Assembly (NCBI RefSeq): GCF_033568475.1
Contig: NC_133122.1
Location: forward strand, 65,929,442 to 65,993,441
Source of the DNA: Henckelia pumila
Taxonomy: Eukaryota; Streptophyta; Magnoliopsida; Lamiales; Gesneriaceae
DNA: 64,000 bases
Reading direction: 5' to 3'
The position numbers were made by a program, and so were the translations under genes. Shown here piece by piece: positions 1-11,514 of the stretch. Each line of letters starts with the position of its first letter. Position 1 is the stretch's first letter. A model generated the notes under the pieces. That model was not told the origin of the DNA. It did not search any database and was given only the letters and a program-made list of their open reading frames with translations.

Positions 1-911
1 ACACTGAAATTTCTCTCATTAATCGTGGCTAACTGATCAGTCCCCTATATGTAATCCCTCTAAGAGGTGAGGTCATGGAACGGTTATTATTACCCACCGC
101 ATCAGGGCCATAACATAACATGGTTCGGAAATTCTCTTTCCACTCCTAATTTGAGTCATAACAGTGCCAAAACATACTTATAACAAATTCATCAAGAATA
201 TCAATTACATAGCAAAATTCGAAAGAATATCATGAACGATCGAAATTTTAAATCATACATAAGGTTTTAAAATAAAAGCCCACTTACCGAATAACTTGTG
301 CGGAAACAAAAATCAGAAACTTGAACAGATGGGAAAAGCTTCGATCGAAATCTTAGAAACAGGTCCACGAAATAATCAGCCTTAATTTCTCAAACTTCCT
401 ACTGTTGAGTCTCCTCGGAAATTGGAAAATTGATTGAATTATTACTTTCTCTTCACAATTCCTACTCCAACTCCACGCGCATGAAGAAAAAAAAGGCCAA
501 CTTCTTGACTCAAACTTAAAGCTTTGACTTTCAAATTATAAAAGTGAAGGTATACTAGAAATTGACTCAAGGGAAAACCTTATTCATTCGAAGGTTTGCT
601 TCGAAAATAAGGAGAGGAAATAGAGATGATTTAAGTGTGATTTTCAACAAGGCTTGCTCATCTATTTATAAGCACAAAAGGAAGTTTAAGATTGACTAGG
701 ATTTCGATAATCAAAGTTTGAATGAAAATCATATCACTTGAAGATTTTACTCCATCTATATCTTGATTATTTATCTTAATTTTGTAAACTAAATATCTCA
801 CAAAATTAATAAATAAAATCTAAATATATACTATATCTCCAAAATTATCTCGGAATATATAATTATACCATGAATTAAAAAATATAAATTCTAAAAATTC
901 GGGGTTTCACA
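1..911 (-). mobile_element. 3' LTR (left copy, cut by window edge) of an internally deleted LTR retrotransposon
   Basis: This stretch is a near-identical direct copy of 1866-2776; I see fewer than about ten differences by eye. It ends in the plus-strand string GGGGTTTCACA, so the element reads on the minus strand with an LTR starting TGTGAAACCCC. It is followed on the plus strand by the complement of a polypurine tract. The left part of the LTR lies outside the window, so the far end and the target duplication cannot be checked. Confidence 0.9.
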
Positions 912-924
912 TTCCTCCCACCTT
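912..924 (-). other. polypurine tract
   Basis: Plus-strand TTCCTCCCACCTT reads AAGGTGGGAGGAA on the minus strand and abuts the LTR start TGTGAAACC. This is the usual second-strand primer position of LTR retrotransposons and fixes the minus orientation. Just beyond it is the phrase TTTCGAGGACGAAAC (minus strand), common at the end of plant gypsy internal regions. Confidence 0.8.
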
Positions 925-1342
925 ATTGGAAGTTTCGTCCTCGAAACTTGATTTAACTTAGTTGAAACTAGAATCTCATTACTATTAATTCTAGAATAAA
1001 TCCCAAAATTTTAACTTAATTTTTCAGCCCAAAAGGTAAAACTTAAATCTAAAAATTTATAACTTAATATACAAGTCCTAATATCAAAGTCAAACTTAAA
1101 TCTCAAATGTCAACTTAAATCTCAAAAATCAAAACTTAATCTAATTCCCAAATGATTCCCTATGAATCCAAAAATAATGACTTAAATATTTCAATCTAAC
1201 TTAAACTAAGAATTCACCAACAAAAACAATCTCAAATTTTATACTAACTATGCAATATAAATACTACACCCAAGTGGTTCCTTCCCATGAAGATCATAAA
1301 TTCTTAATTATAATTTTCCATCAAGACCATGAACCTGGTTTT
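925..1342 (-). mobile_element. residual internal region of the retrotransposon, no coding capacity
   Basis: Only about 430 bp separate the polypurine tract from the primer-binding site. It is AT-rich and rich in repeated 'aaatctcaa/cttaa' wording, and it has no reading frame resembling gag or pol. The element is therefore non-autonomous and must have depended on a partner for movement. Confidence 0.75.
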
Positions 1343-1354
1343 GCTCTGATACCA
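1343..1354 (-). other. primer-binding site (initiator tRNA-Met type)
   Basis: Plus-strand GCTCTGATACCA is the complement of TGGTATCAGAGC, the plant tRNA-iMet primer site. It lies four bases from the LTR edge at 1359, on the side expected for a minus-strand element. Confidence 0.85.
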
Positions 1355-1358
1355 CTTC

Positions 1359-2776
1359 TGTCATGCCCCGCTCCCGGGTCCGGGTGACATCGTCGTTGCT
1401 TTCAAATATCATTCGAAAACAACCAGGCTCTTAGTACAGAATTTAACTAAAAACACTCTATTTTATAGATAAAATACAACTCAGAATTCCCAAAAAAAAA
1501 ATCGAATAAAATTGTGGAAGCTTCTTACATCTTAAAAATCAGAATAATAATATAAAATCTCAAAAACTCTCTTTATCACCATCTCCCAAAACATGTCGTG
1601 TTCTCGATTTCTTCGGCTTGATCTTCATTCCTATTTGGGGAGAAAAGTAAGGGGTGAGTGTTTTGGAAAACACTCAGCAAGTGGGGGCCGATCGATCATA
1701 CCAAAAATACATATATATATAGATATATTCATTTGAAAAAAACTCATACTTGTATTTCAAGCATGTCATATTTCAAAACATATCATCTCATAACATGTCT
1801 CATCATAACATAACATAAACATCATCATCATAACAGAATCAACATGATTTACATATTTTGGCCAGACACTGAAATTCCTCTCATTAATCGTGGCTAACTG
1901 ATCAGTCCCCTATATGTAATCCCTCTAAGGGGTGAGGTCATGGAACGGTTATTATTACCCACCGCATCAGGGCCATAACATAACATGGTTCGGAAATTCT
2001 CTTTCCACTCCTAATTTGAGTCATAACAGTGCCAAAACATACTTATTAAAATTTCATCAAGAATATCAATTACATAGCAAAATTCGAAAGAATATCATGA
2101 ACGATCGAAATTTTAAATCATACATAAGGTTTTAAAATAAAAGCCCACTTACCGAATAACTTGTGCGGAAACAAAAATCAAAAACTTGAACAGATGGGAA
2201 AAGCTTCGATCGAAATCTTAGAAACAGGTCCACGAAATAATCAGCCTTAATTTCTCAAACTTCCTACTGTTGAGTCTCCTCGGGAATTGGAAAATTGATT
2301 GAATTATTACTTTCTCTTCACAATTCCTACTCCAACTCCACGCGCATGAAGAAAAAAAAGGCCAACTTCTTGACTCAAACTTAAAGCTTTGCCTTTCAAA
2401 TTATAAAAGTGAAGGTATACTAGAAATTGACTCAAGGGAAAACCTTATTCATTCGAAGGTTTGCTTCGAAAATAAGGAGAGGAAATAGAGATGATTTAAG
2501 TGTGATTTTCAACAAGGCTTGCTCATCTATTTATAAGCACAAAAAGAAGTTTAAGATTGACTAGGATTTCGATAATCAAAGTTTGAATGAAAATCATATC
2601 ACTTGAAGATTTTACTCCATCTATATCTTGATTATTTATCTTAATTTTGTAAACTAAATATCTCACAAAATTAATAAATAAAATCTAAATATATACTATA
2701 TCTCCAAAATTATCTCGGAATATATAATTATACCATGAATTAAAAAATATAAATTCTAAAAATTCGGGGTTTCACA
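1359..2776 (-). mobile_element. 5' LTR of the internally deleted retrotransposon (1418 bp)
   Basis: The boundaries are set by the PBS on the left (LTR edge TGTCATGCCCC) and by the end of homology on the right (GGTTTCACA), giving TG...CA ends. The right end abuts the NMD3 remnant at 2777, so the element inserted into or next to that gene. The partner LTR 1-911 is about 1% different by eye, suggesting a fairly young insertion. Confidence 0.9.
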
Positions 2777-3688
2777 GCTTACATGACAATAGGGCCCTAA
2801 AGGAAATCTGTTCAGCATTCAGGAAGCCTTGCCTAAGAGTGAATGGATCTAGCAAAGCTATTTTGTTGCTTACTTTGTTGCATATTACAAGTATTTCCCA
2901 AACTAAGAGCAACTCTGGGTGGAAGGCATACCAAATCATCACGACGAATAGGACTGATTTCAATGGAGATAGTATACTTGTAGAGGTTATTATTGCTCTT
3001 TCGATCCTGAGACACAAGCTGTTTGGCATATGTCTTCTTGGTTGGAGCTAATATTCTCAAAAAGTTGGCAAACTTTCCGATTATTGAAGAAGAAATCAAT
3101 CCCCTGGTTCATCTGCTTAATCCTGATGGCATCTTTAGCAGCATCGTGCTTAAGAACAAGCTGTTCCAAATAGAAGAAAGTGCGTCTGTGAGAAACATGT
3201 TGTCGCACTTGCACGACAGCCACCCACTGATCAGGATCAGCCTGGACTCTTGAACAAGACCGGCACATCTGCTCTTGCACAACATAATCAACAATGCAAT
3301 CTTGTTCAAGTATTGCACCATTGATAACCTCTTTCTGGAGCCTCAGCTTGAGTTTAATCCTCTTGGAATGAGGTTCAGTCCAGATGAACGCTGCATGTAT
3401 CAAAGAAACTTTGTTCACTCTCTTGAACCTCTCCACACATTCTTTCAGGAGCTCTTTAGATTCCAGTTGCGCTTTAATCCAAGTACTTGGTGGACGCAAA
3501 TAACTATCGCATTCAACGCAACGGATGATATTAAAATGTTTCTGGAGGTGTTCTGTTATGTCAACTTCAGATTGCAGGCACTTGACACGCATATTCGCAG
3601 CATTTGGTTGCATTAAAATACCACACTTGCAACACAAGATATTACCAAGAGTTTGGACCACAGTAAAGAGACTCATGTCTTGCACCAT
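2777..3688 (-). pseudogene. NMD3: NMD3 (60S ribosomal subunit export factor) 5' fragment, broken
   Basis: NMD3 is the adaptor that binds the nuclear 60S subunit and recruits the CRM1 exportin. From 3688 downwards a frame encodes the N-terminal zinc region with CxxC pairs (CCKCG, CVEC, CRSC), then WTEPHSKRIKLKL, RQHVSHRRTFFYLEQL and QGIDFFF, all hallmark NMD3 strings. Near 3070 the match leaves this frame and continues in a second one (KQLVSQD...ISPIRRDDLVCLPP). Near 2900 it shifts again to ICNKVSNKIALLDPFTLR. The match stops where the LTR retrotransposon begins. Two frameshifts plus loss of the C-terminal half make it a pseudogene. Sequencing error could explain one shift but not the truncation. 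Confidence 0.9.
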
Positions 3689-4092
3689 AGCTACATAATA
3701 AAAACAAACGATAGATTAGTCATATATATTTTATAACAGATTGTATACAAATCTTAGCCATGAAAACAAAAAGCTATGCAGACAAACCAACTAATTCTTT
3801 GTTCCAAGGAGAAAAATAATAAGCAACAACTTTATGGTTGAATTGTCCCATTAGGAATCAAACAACATAACTTCTAGCCAGAAACAAATTAACATTGCAT
3901 ATGATGATATAACATATGGTCTTGCCAATCAGCATTCCAAAAAATATAAGAAATAGCCACCACTCATCAACAATTTATGCCTGCCAATAACTAAACAAGT
4001 ACACAACTTTTCTCAAATTGAAGGATTTGACACGCCAAAACATGTCTATTATACAAACCCATAAAACTACCGATTCAAACAGTGAGAAATTT

Positions 4093-4774
4093 TAGGGGTG
4101 GCAAACTTTATATAAATCCCGATCCGTCCCGATTCCCAACCCGATTCCGTCCCAAAATTTTCCCGACCCGATTAATTTCGGGATCGGGATCGGGATCGGG
4201 ATAGGCTACTCTTCCCGACGGAATTTCCGACCCGACCCGAATATAAAAATAATCTTCTTTTAATAATATTTTTTAATTAAAAAAATAATTTTTTTAAAAA
4301 AATTTTATGTTTTAATATTAATATTTTTATAATTATATACCATATAATTTTTTTATATTTATCTTTTTTAATATTAACATTGAGTTATAAATTTTTATTT
4401 TGTTTTTTTATTATTATGAATAATTATATGTTTTATTATTAATTAAGTAGTTGTTTTAGTTTATTTGTAATGTACTATAAAAAAGTTTTAGTTTTTTAAT
4501 GGTTATATATATAAAAAATTTAATTTATTTGTAATGTATTAAAAAATTGTTTGATTTTTTTCATAATTTTTTTTAAAAAAATATTTTCATAAAAAAAAAA
4601 TTTTAAAAAAAATATTATTCGGGATTATCCTCTCCCGACCCGACGGGATCCCGAACATTCGGGTCCCGACACTTCTCGGGTGCGGGATCGGGAGAAAAAA
4701 ATATCACAATTCCTATCGGGACGGGAATCGGGTAAGGGGGTTACGGGACGGGTCCCGACCCGATTCCACCCCTA
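4093..4774. mobile_element. hAT-type MITE, 682 bp, with 8-bp target duplication
   Basis: The ends are TAGGGGTGG and its complement CCACCCCTA, flanked on both sides by the identical octamer AGAAATTT (4085-4092 and 4775-4782). Both subterminal regions are packed with CCCGAC/CGGGAT-type words in opposite orientation (about 4120-4230 and 4620-4765), and the middle is extremely AT-rich. An 8-bp duplication and a TAGGGGTG terminus fit the hAT superfamily. No coding capacity, so it is non-autonomous. Confidence 0.9.
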
Positions 4775-4792
4775 AGAAATTTACGATAAAAT

Positions 4793-4945
4793 TAGGGGTA
4801 GGCAATCGGTTATAGAGGACCTGCCAAACCGAAAACATCAAAATTAACAAAACTGAACCGAACCGACCGATTTTCTCTGTTAAAACCGAACAAACTGAAC
4901 GGATTTTTAAATCAGTTATTTCAGTCAGTAGCCGAAAAACCATTT
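4793..4945. repeat. second hAT-MITE-like fragment
   Basis: It begins TTAGGGGTAGGCAATCGGTT and contains AACCGAACCGACCGAT and similar words, resembling the terminus and subterminal repeats of hAT MITEs. I could not find a matching opposite end, so it is probably one truncated end lying just 18 bp from the complete MITE. Confidence 0.4.
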
Positions 4946-5250
4946 TTCTTGAAAAGAAAAAAAAAAAAGTGTCTTTTGCAATTTGTTTGACTAATTGATG
5001 ATCACAAAAACAAAACTTTTAAATGCTTCCCACGATCGCCAACCTAGTTCGACACGAGGAGAAATCAGAACAATAACATATTCTGGAAAATTATTAACAG
5101 TCAAACTAATTAAGATTTTTCAAAGAAACTGTATCAAAGAATCATAACTTAAAACCAACGGAAGCCGATAATTACCTCTCACGAGTGTGATGAAGTGAGA
5201 GTGAAAGGTTTCCTCCGCAGGTTAAAGGCCCAATACAAAAACCTAGTGTT

Positions 5251-5748
5251 TAAAAGTGTTCAGTGAAAGAATAAGCCCAATATAAAAAGGCCCAATACAA
5301 ATCCTAATATTTTTAAATTTTTTTTAGATAAACCTATTTTCTTCATTTGAGATGGGTGTTTGTGTTAGAAACTAGAAGAGGTATTGGGATCGCAGGGCGG
5401 CGAAGTCAGGATTCTGGAACAAAGTTTTTTTTTTTGTTTTTTGTTTTTGTTTTTTTTGTTTTTTGTTTTGTCTCAGAGAAGTAGGGCTTTTGTGTTGTAA
5501 ATAGTGTTTTTTGGTTCATATGATCCACTCCTGGCCCAAAAGATGGTGCCAGAGCAGGCCCAATAATAAAAATAAAATTCTATAAAGTACGATACTATTC
5601 TTTTTCATATGAATAATGTTACTGTACATAAAAGGCTACATTCAGGATTACACGCACTATTAAATTAGAAAAGTATCCCAAATTTTTTTTTTCAACTTAC
5701 AACTGTTGTCTTGCTCAAAAAAACTTTAAATGAAAATATTATGTTTTA
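5251..5748. other. intergenic DNA with T-rich tract
   Basis: No gene is supported. It contains T-rich runs interrupted by G at about 5424-5470 and several GGCCCAATA-like words near 5228-5295. No tRNA-like or protein-like signal was recognised. Confidence 0.5.
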
Positions 5749-6342
5749 TTTTATTATTTATTGTGCAGTTATCGGGATGTCAAAATTTAACACAAACCGA
5801 GTTGACCAGAAAAATATCGGATTAGGCTGAGGCTTTTGGGTTCGGGTCAGATCGAGTTGGATCAGAAAAAATTAATCGTGTTATATTATTTTTTTAATAA
5901 AAAAGAATTTTATTTTTTTATTTTTTAAAGAAATAATTAAATACACATAATCATAATCAATATAATTTGATTTAAATGTGAAAAGTTTAATTATACAAAA
6001 TTTAAAATATACTTACTACACAAAATAAAACATTATTTTTCAAAATCAAAGTTTTACAAAATAATTATTACATGATGAAAATATATAATATAATATACAA
6101 AAAATTTATTTCAAACTTACAATATATAAAAATATATTTAATATTTCTTAATTTTATAGATAAGAAAAAAAAATTGGATAATTTGATATTGACCCAAATC
6201 TGATCTTAGTTTTTTGGGTCAAATTTCAGGACCATGCCGTTCTGACCCAAAAACAAAAACTTCAACTCTAATCTAATTTTTTCTGGTAAACTCGAGTCGG
6301 GTTTAATTTTGATATCCGAAAACTGCACAATAAATAATAAAA
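5749..6342. mobile_element. MITE-like element with about 60-bp imperfect terminal inverted repeats
   Basis: The left end TTTTATTATTTATTGTGCAG continues to ATCAAAATT-type sequence. The complement of the right end reads the same for about 60 bases with scattered mismatches (TTATTTATTGTGCAGTTTTC, then GATATCAAAATTAAAC). The interior is AT-rich with GGGTC/GACCC words near both ends and no reading frame. I could not define a target duplication, so the superfamily is not assigned. Confidence 0.6.
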
Positions 6343-6816
6343 TTTTTTTTTTTTTTTGAGCTAGAAACAATTCTAAGTTAGAAAACAATTAAGCATTGTT
6401 TGATGTGAAAGATAATTACACTGATTTATAATATTTATCCATCGTTATGTTATCCATGAACCAAAAAATGATTTAATTTATAGACGCTTGTCATATAGAT
6501 GTTATTTAATTCTCAACTAATAGTCTAATACCAAATCATGTCATCGCTATGAACTCGTTCAGCATTCAGATTATGTGTAAAATATATTTTCCTATTAGAG
6601 GTTCTACTTAAAACTAGAAAAATAAAAAAATTTATTGGAAATTCGGTATTGAGCAAATGAAATTTCATATATGTTCTACAGCACTTGAGTTGGGGGAGGG
6701 ACTGAAGAAAAAACGAATACTCCTTAGTTCTTCCCTCGAAAACTCTCCAAATTATCGAAGTAAATGGAGAAAATAGTGTGAAACCGCGTAGCGTCGCGGC
6801 GTGGGGTGCAAGCTAG
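6343..6816. other. intergenic, 3' flank of SCR
   Basis: AT-rich DNA between the MITE and the SCR stop codon, presumably including the SCR 3' UTR on the minus strand. No other feature was recognised. Confidence 0.5.
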
Positions 6817-9434
6817 CTATTCGGAGGACAAGGAAGGCCTCCAGGCTGATGCAGTGAGCAAACACAGATCTTTCCAACCAAGCTTGAGGGCGCCATTATC
6901 CTCCACAAGTGTGTAGCCATCAGAACTAGGGAACATCCCCAGCAGGAGTGTGGCTTGGGCCGCCGCATTGCCCGCCAACGATATACCTTTGAAGCCTGAT
7001 TGCTGGAGCTTTTCTCTCCAGTTTGTGAACTTGGCCTCCCCTCTTCTCGACGGACCCCCGACGCCCAACACGTTCTTTATCTCCCTGGACAACAGTTGCT
7101 GCTCCACCGCGTGTCGTTCTTCGCTCTCTTCCCCGTAGCAAGCTCCCAGAGAGTCGAACAAGGCCGAGTAGTAATGAATAGCTTCCACGAATCTCCCCAA
7201 GAATGAACCTGCGTGGCTCAAGTCTTGCTCCACGACCGTCACAACTTTAGGGGATACTCTGCGTTGTGTTTTCGTGCGTTAGAAACAGTGAAAACACCAA
7301 TCCAAGGGATTTATCTATGTTAACACATGAACACTACCCATTATGATCCCCATTCGGGCACCGAATGGGGTATGGGGTGGTATAGACAAAACCCAATCAA
7401 AGTTTCTACAATGACCAAAAGTATCATCAATCACATTACAAGGATATATAACAAATCCCAATGTATTGTAGTAAAAACACATGTGGGTACGTAAAGGACT
7501 CCTCTTCAAAGCTTAATGCGAACATGCAAGGCATAAGATAGCGTATGTTAAAATCATAATATATATGTTAGTTAGTTGACTTGATAAATCAGCTATGACA
7601 AACAAGTGGGGACATAAGAAAAAGAGGAGTTTTGCAGATACCTTTGCAAGAACCATAAAGTATTGGCATCGGAGCCAGTGACATCGTATAACGAATGCTG
7701 CAGCCAGTGAACCGCAACAGCCTCCCTGCTTCTAACATTCAGATTCTCCGGGTTGATGTTGCCAACTTTCTCCGTGATGGGCGAAAACTCAAAGGGCAAT
7801 CCCAATTTCTCCGCGAAATCAGACAAGCGCTTTCCGGTTGCTTCGAGAGCCTCGGCGGAGTTTCCTAACCCCGTGAGTCGAACGAAAGGTGGACCACCGG
7901 GTCGAGATGCCAATATGTGGAAGAGGCCTGGCCACTGTAGCCCTTGCATGATGTCGAGGTCTATTATGTGGACCCTATCTTCTCTCTCAAAAGCTTCTTG
8001 AATGGCCTGGTTGGCGGTGAAATGCGAGAACTTGACGAAGGGGCTGATGCCATTGAAGACTTGGAAGGCGGTCGCCATCTTCTGGCTGTGCGGCACAGTT
8101 GGCAACGCGGCATACATCCCTAAGCACGAGCTGACCAGCCTGGCGGACATAGCCTCGGAGAAGTAAGCAGCAACACGTTGGGCTGAAGTTCCAAATGGTG
8201 TGGCGAGTTGGGAAATCTCCAGAAGTAACTTGTTGGCTTCTTCCAACTTATCCGCCGACACCGCCTCCGCACACTGGAGGAGTAAAGTCAAAAGTTGTAG
8301 GCCTTGTTCGTCTCTTTGCTTTTGTCTGTATTCCTCTTTCTTCTCCTTCATTGTTTCCATGGAAGGTTTCGCAGTGGAATCCCCAGGTGGAGTCGTCTTC
8401 AATTGCCGCTGCTGAGCTTGTACGGGCATGTCATCAGAATTGGAAGTGAAAGAAAGAGCAGCAGAGGTTCTAGGAGTAGTATTGGTTTGAATGTGGGGAG
8501 CTGGCCAGCTCATGCTGCCTCCATGATTGATCATAGGCTCGGACTGTGAGATCAAGAAACTAGTGTTGTCGAAATTGGGAGATGGGGGGAGCATGTCCAA
8601 TTTTCTGCCACTACTCCTGACGTCATCACTGCAGGGTGCGGTGAGAGAGCGGAGCCTGTATTCGAGTAAGGTGGCAAGATTCGGGTTGCAAGGATGAATA
8701 ATCTCCCGGACATTGAGAATGAGTTGGGGAATGGAGACGTTGGAGCTTTGGATGAGATCTTTTATGATTCCGTCGATCCATGTTGCGGTCTCCTCCGTCG
8801 CTAAACTGGAGCAGCTCGTGGAAGCGGAAGACAGCTGCAAAGTGGTTGCACCCCTGCTTCCGTCTGGAGGAAACAACGGCAAGCCCGAGAAAACACACAG
8901 CGGAGGAGTAGTACTGGTGGTGGAGGAGATTATTGGAGATGGTAGGCTTAGGCTAGCGTTTGTGGTGGTGGAGTTCATGTAATTAGTCAAGGCGGTGGCG
9001 CCACTAGCTCCGGCGGTGTAACACGCATTATTTTGAGTAAAAGCAAATGAAGGGTCTGACCTGGCCGCAGCCCGGGTGTTCAAATTGGTGGCACTATAGG
9101 ATTGCATCATGGTGGAGTAGTTGGGGATTTGTATGGAATGTTGCATTGGTGGGTTAAGAAGAGGAAGACTCGTAACATCCCCGTAGTCACCCTGAGGCGG
9201 CGGAGGAGGAGACGGGGTCCCGGAGGCGGCCCGGCGGAGGAATCTGGCTCCGTTAACAGCTTGTTGGAGTTCCATCTCAGACGCAGCCCTCTTTCTGACC
9301 ATTTTGCTGCAGCCTTGCAATTGAGAAGTGGAATAATTGGTCAAATGATGATCAGTAGTAGTAGTATCTCCCCCGCGAGCTGCGCAGATGTTATCACCCT
9401 CGATAGCCCCCAAAGCAAAAGCCTTCGCCGCCAT
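6817..9434 (-). CDS. SCR: SCARECROW GRAS-family transcription regulator (2 exons, 744 aa)
   Basis: SCR is a nuclear GRAS protein that partners SHORT-ROOT to specify endodermis and asymmetric ground-tissue divisions. Exon 1 is 9434-7642 and exon 2 is 7258-6817. The 383-bp GT-AG intron splits LQR/VSPKVV, and the joined length is a multiple of three. Residues 44-56 carry the SCR-specific [13 protein letters not shown]. Residues 60-375 are low-complexity, rich in Ser/Thr/Pro/Asn. The GRAS domain starts near 378 with [20 protein letters not shown], has [20 protein letters not shown] near 488-507, and in exon 2 has [13 protein letters not shown], the [15 protein letters not shown] block and the SAW end [14 protein letters not shown]. 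Length is within the usual SCR range (about 650-820 aa). No defects seen. A TATA-like box sits about 75 bases upstream. Function is inferred from strong family identity. Confidence 0.96.
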
Positions 9435-9504
9435 ATATACGAGGACAAAAAAACAAGCAGCCTATAATATGGTATTCTGATCACGTTCTTGTTTCATCTA
9501 CAAA

Positions 9505-9511
9505 TTATATA
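9505..9511 (-). promoter_or_regulatory. TATA-like box of SCR
   Basis: The minus strand reads TATATAA about 71-77 bases upstream of the SCR start codon. That would leave a short 5' UTR. The position fits a plant core promoter; no transcript start can be confirmed. Confidence 0.45.
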
Positions 9512-11510
9512 CACACAAGATGGGGGAGGCCAAGAAGATAAGAGTTGCAAGGATTCAGACAGAAAAAGCATCGGGATTCCGTGGAGTGAGTGTTCCCTCG
9601 CCAAACTCCACCCCCGCACATCAATTTCCTTAAAATTAGCTGTCGCTCTTGTGGTCGTATAATGGTGGTGGCGCAAGATGGAAACAGATTACGGATGCTT
9701 TCATGTATTAATCAATTTAATCTCGACTATCAAGTCCTTTTTGTCCTTGTGCATTTGACTTCTGCCGGGGAAATAACTTTCATACTCGCAGTGTAAAATA
9801 TTTCCATATTCCTCAACTTTGTTACGTACGCTAAAGAAAATCTGAGTTGCACTTTATTGTAAACTTCTTGGTATTTTGTTAAAAGAATGTGAATACTATA
9901 ACACTTTTTTCTTTTTTAAAAAAAAATTGTGAATTGTGAAGGATAATAAATGGTGGGCTTGGGGAGCAGGTAAGAGATAGGACGCAACACAGAAGTGTAG
10001 TAGGTAATATAATGGAGCAAACTCAGTTTCCCATAAATGCAACGTAGCGTTTGACATTTTGCTTTCAACGGCATCATAGCGTGGCAGCTTTTTTCCCTCT
10101 TTGGCCCTTTTCGTTTGCTTCCTTGTTAGCTTTTGTCTCCGTTTGACTCCCCAATCCATCAACCTTTTTCCGCTTGCGCACATCTCTATGTATGTGAGTA
10201 AGTAAATTAATCACATGCAATGGTCATTTTAATAATTTAATTTGTAGGAATTCAATGATGAATAGATATATACAAAGAAAAGATCACAGGTGAGTTAATG
10301 AGAGCTAGCACAGTCTTCGAGGGGAGGGGAAGAAAAAAAGGGAGACATTGGATTCAATTTAATTGGCAAAAGTTGGAAATCTTTAGCGTCTAGTTGCTGT
10401 CAGATTCACGATGCTGCTGCGGCCTTTTCCCCACTTTGAGCTTCCTTACAGAGGCACGTGGGTTGATACACATTATATATAATTATTTATGTATTTGATT
10501 TCAATTTTGAAGACACCCAAGTAAAATAAATCCAATGTGCACGGCACTCTATGCAAAATCACTCCTCGTAGCATTCAACTATTAGTAAAAAAGATATTTG
10601 TGTTGAAAATATCAACAACATGCTTATAACCCCTATTAGAGATCTCGCATCATAAGCTATTTTAGCATGGGGTGCGAAAATAGCATCCCTTTGGGCTTAG
10701 GTTTTGCTACTATACAATGCTAGCTCCAAATTCGACTTTCATGCATGTTCCAACTTAGTGCTACGGTCATTTATGTCATGTTGAAGCGAGTAGGTCTCTT
10801 GTGAAATAGTAGACGAGTGAATCATGTTTATATTTACGATAAAATATAATTTATGTGTGACTCAATAGGATATTGTTTTACTAAATTGATTTGTAAGACT
10901 ACCTAACAAGAAATTTTATGGGTTGAATTAGCTATGTTGTTGAAAAACGATATTTTAGGTTTTTTTTTTATATAACTATTGTAATAATTAATTGTGATAT
11001 ATTTTAAGTTTATTAATATTCAATGATCTCAATGGATTATTTTGGGAATTTTGATTTTTTTGTTGTTGTTTTAAAATTCATTTATTTAATAAATACTGTA
11101 ATTACATATTGTTTAATAGTTTCATGTTTAGTTGGATAAAACATACAGTTTAATCACATGTAGCTGGGTTATATAAATATGAAAACTAGTAAAATAATGT
11201 ATTAGATTAACGTTAAATTTTATTATTACGCGTAATTAAGTGGTGGATTTTATTAGTTAAATTAATAGAATTAATTTTTTTTAAATCAACTGACGTAAAT
11301 GTTTGAATAAAATTATTCTCTATTTAGATTCTATATGTATTTAATTAATTAATCAAATTTTTTTACAACATGTTAATTAAGCATAAAATCAATGTATTGA
11401 TTTTTCAATTAATATTTTGTGAATAAATATATTGTCATAAAAAATAATAAGAAATAGTTCGAGAATATTATTTTTTGAATTCAGCGATCGAAAATGAGTT
11501 TGTGTTAGGC
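9512..11510. other. intergenic, probable SCR upstream region
   Basis: No gene is supported. From 9512 to about 10600 the DNA has mixed composition and would hold the SCR promoter on the minus strand. It contains a CACGTG-type G-box core within AGGCACGTGGG near 10456. From about 10800 it becomes strongly AT-rich without recognised features. Confidence 0.45.
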
Positions 11511-11514
11511 CATC

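Larger units (their letters stand above)
3690..5250 (-). other. probable 5'-UTR exon and intron of the NMD3 copy
   Basis: On the minus strand the NMD3 start codon is preceded by TTTTTATTATGTAG|CT, a good splice acceptor at 3691-3692. Upstream, near 5176, CGTGAGAG|GTAATTATC is a good donor. A leader exon at about 5176-5250 followed by a roughly 1.5-kb intron is therefore likely. The intron holds a hAT MITE (4093-4774) and a second hAT-like fragment. An intron upstream argues that this copy is a decayed original gene rather than a processed retrocopy. This is inference without transcript data. Confidence 0.5.

Noticed and set aside
8195-9467. Plus-strand frames of 70-120 codons opposite the SCR gene
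   Set aside because: Antisense shadows of a GC-richer coding exon; they have no motifs.
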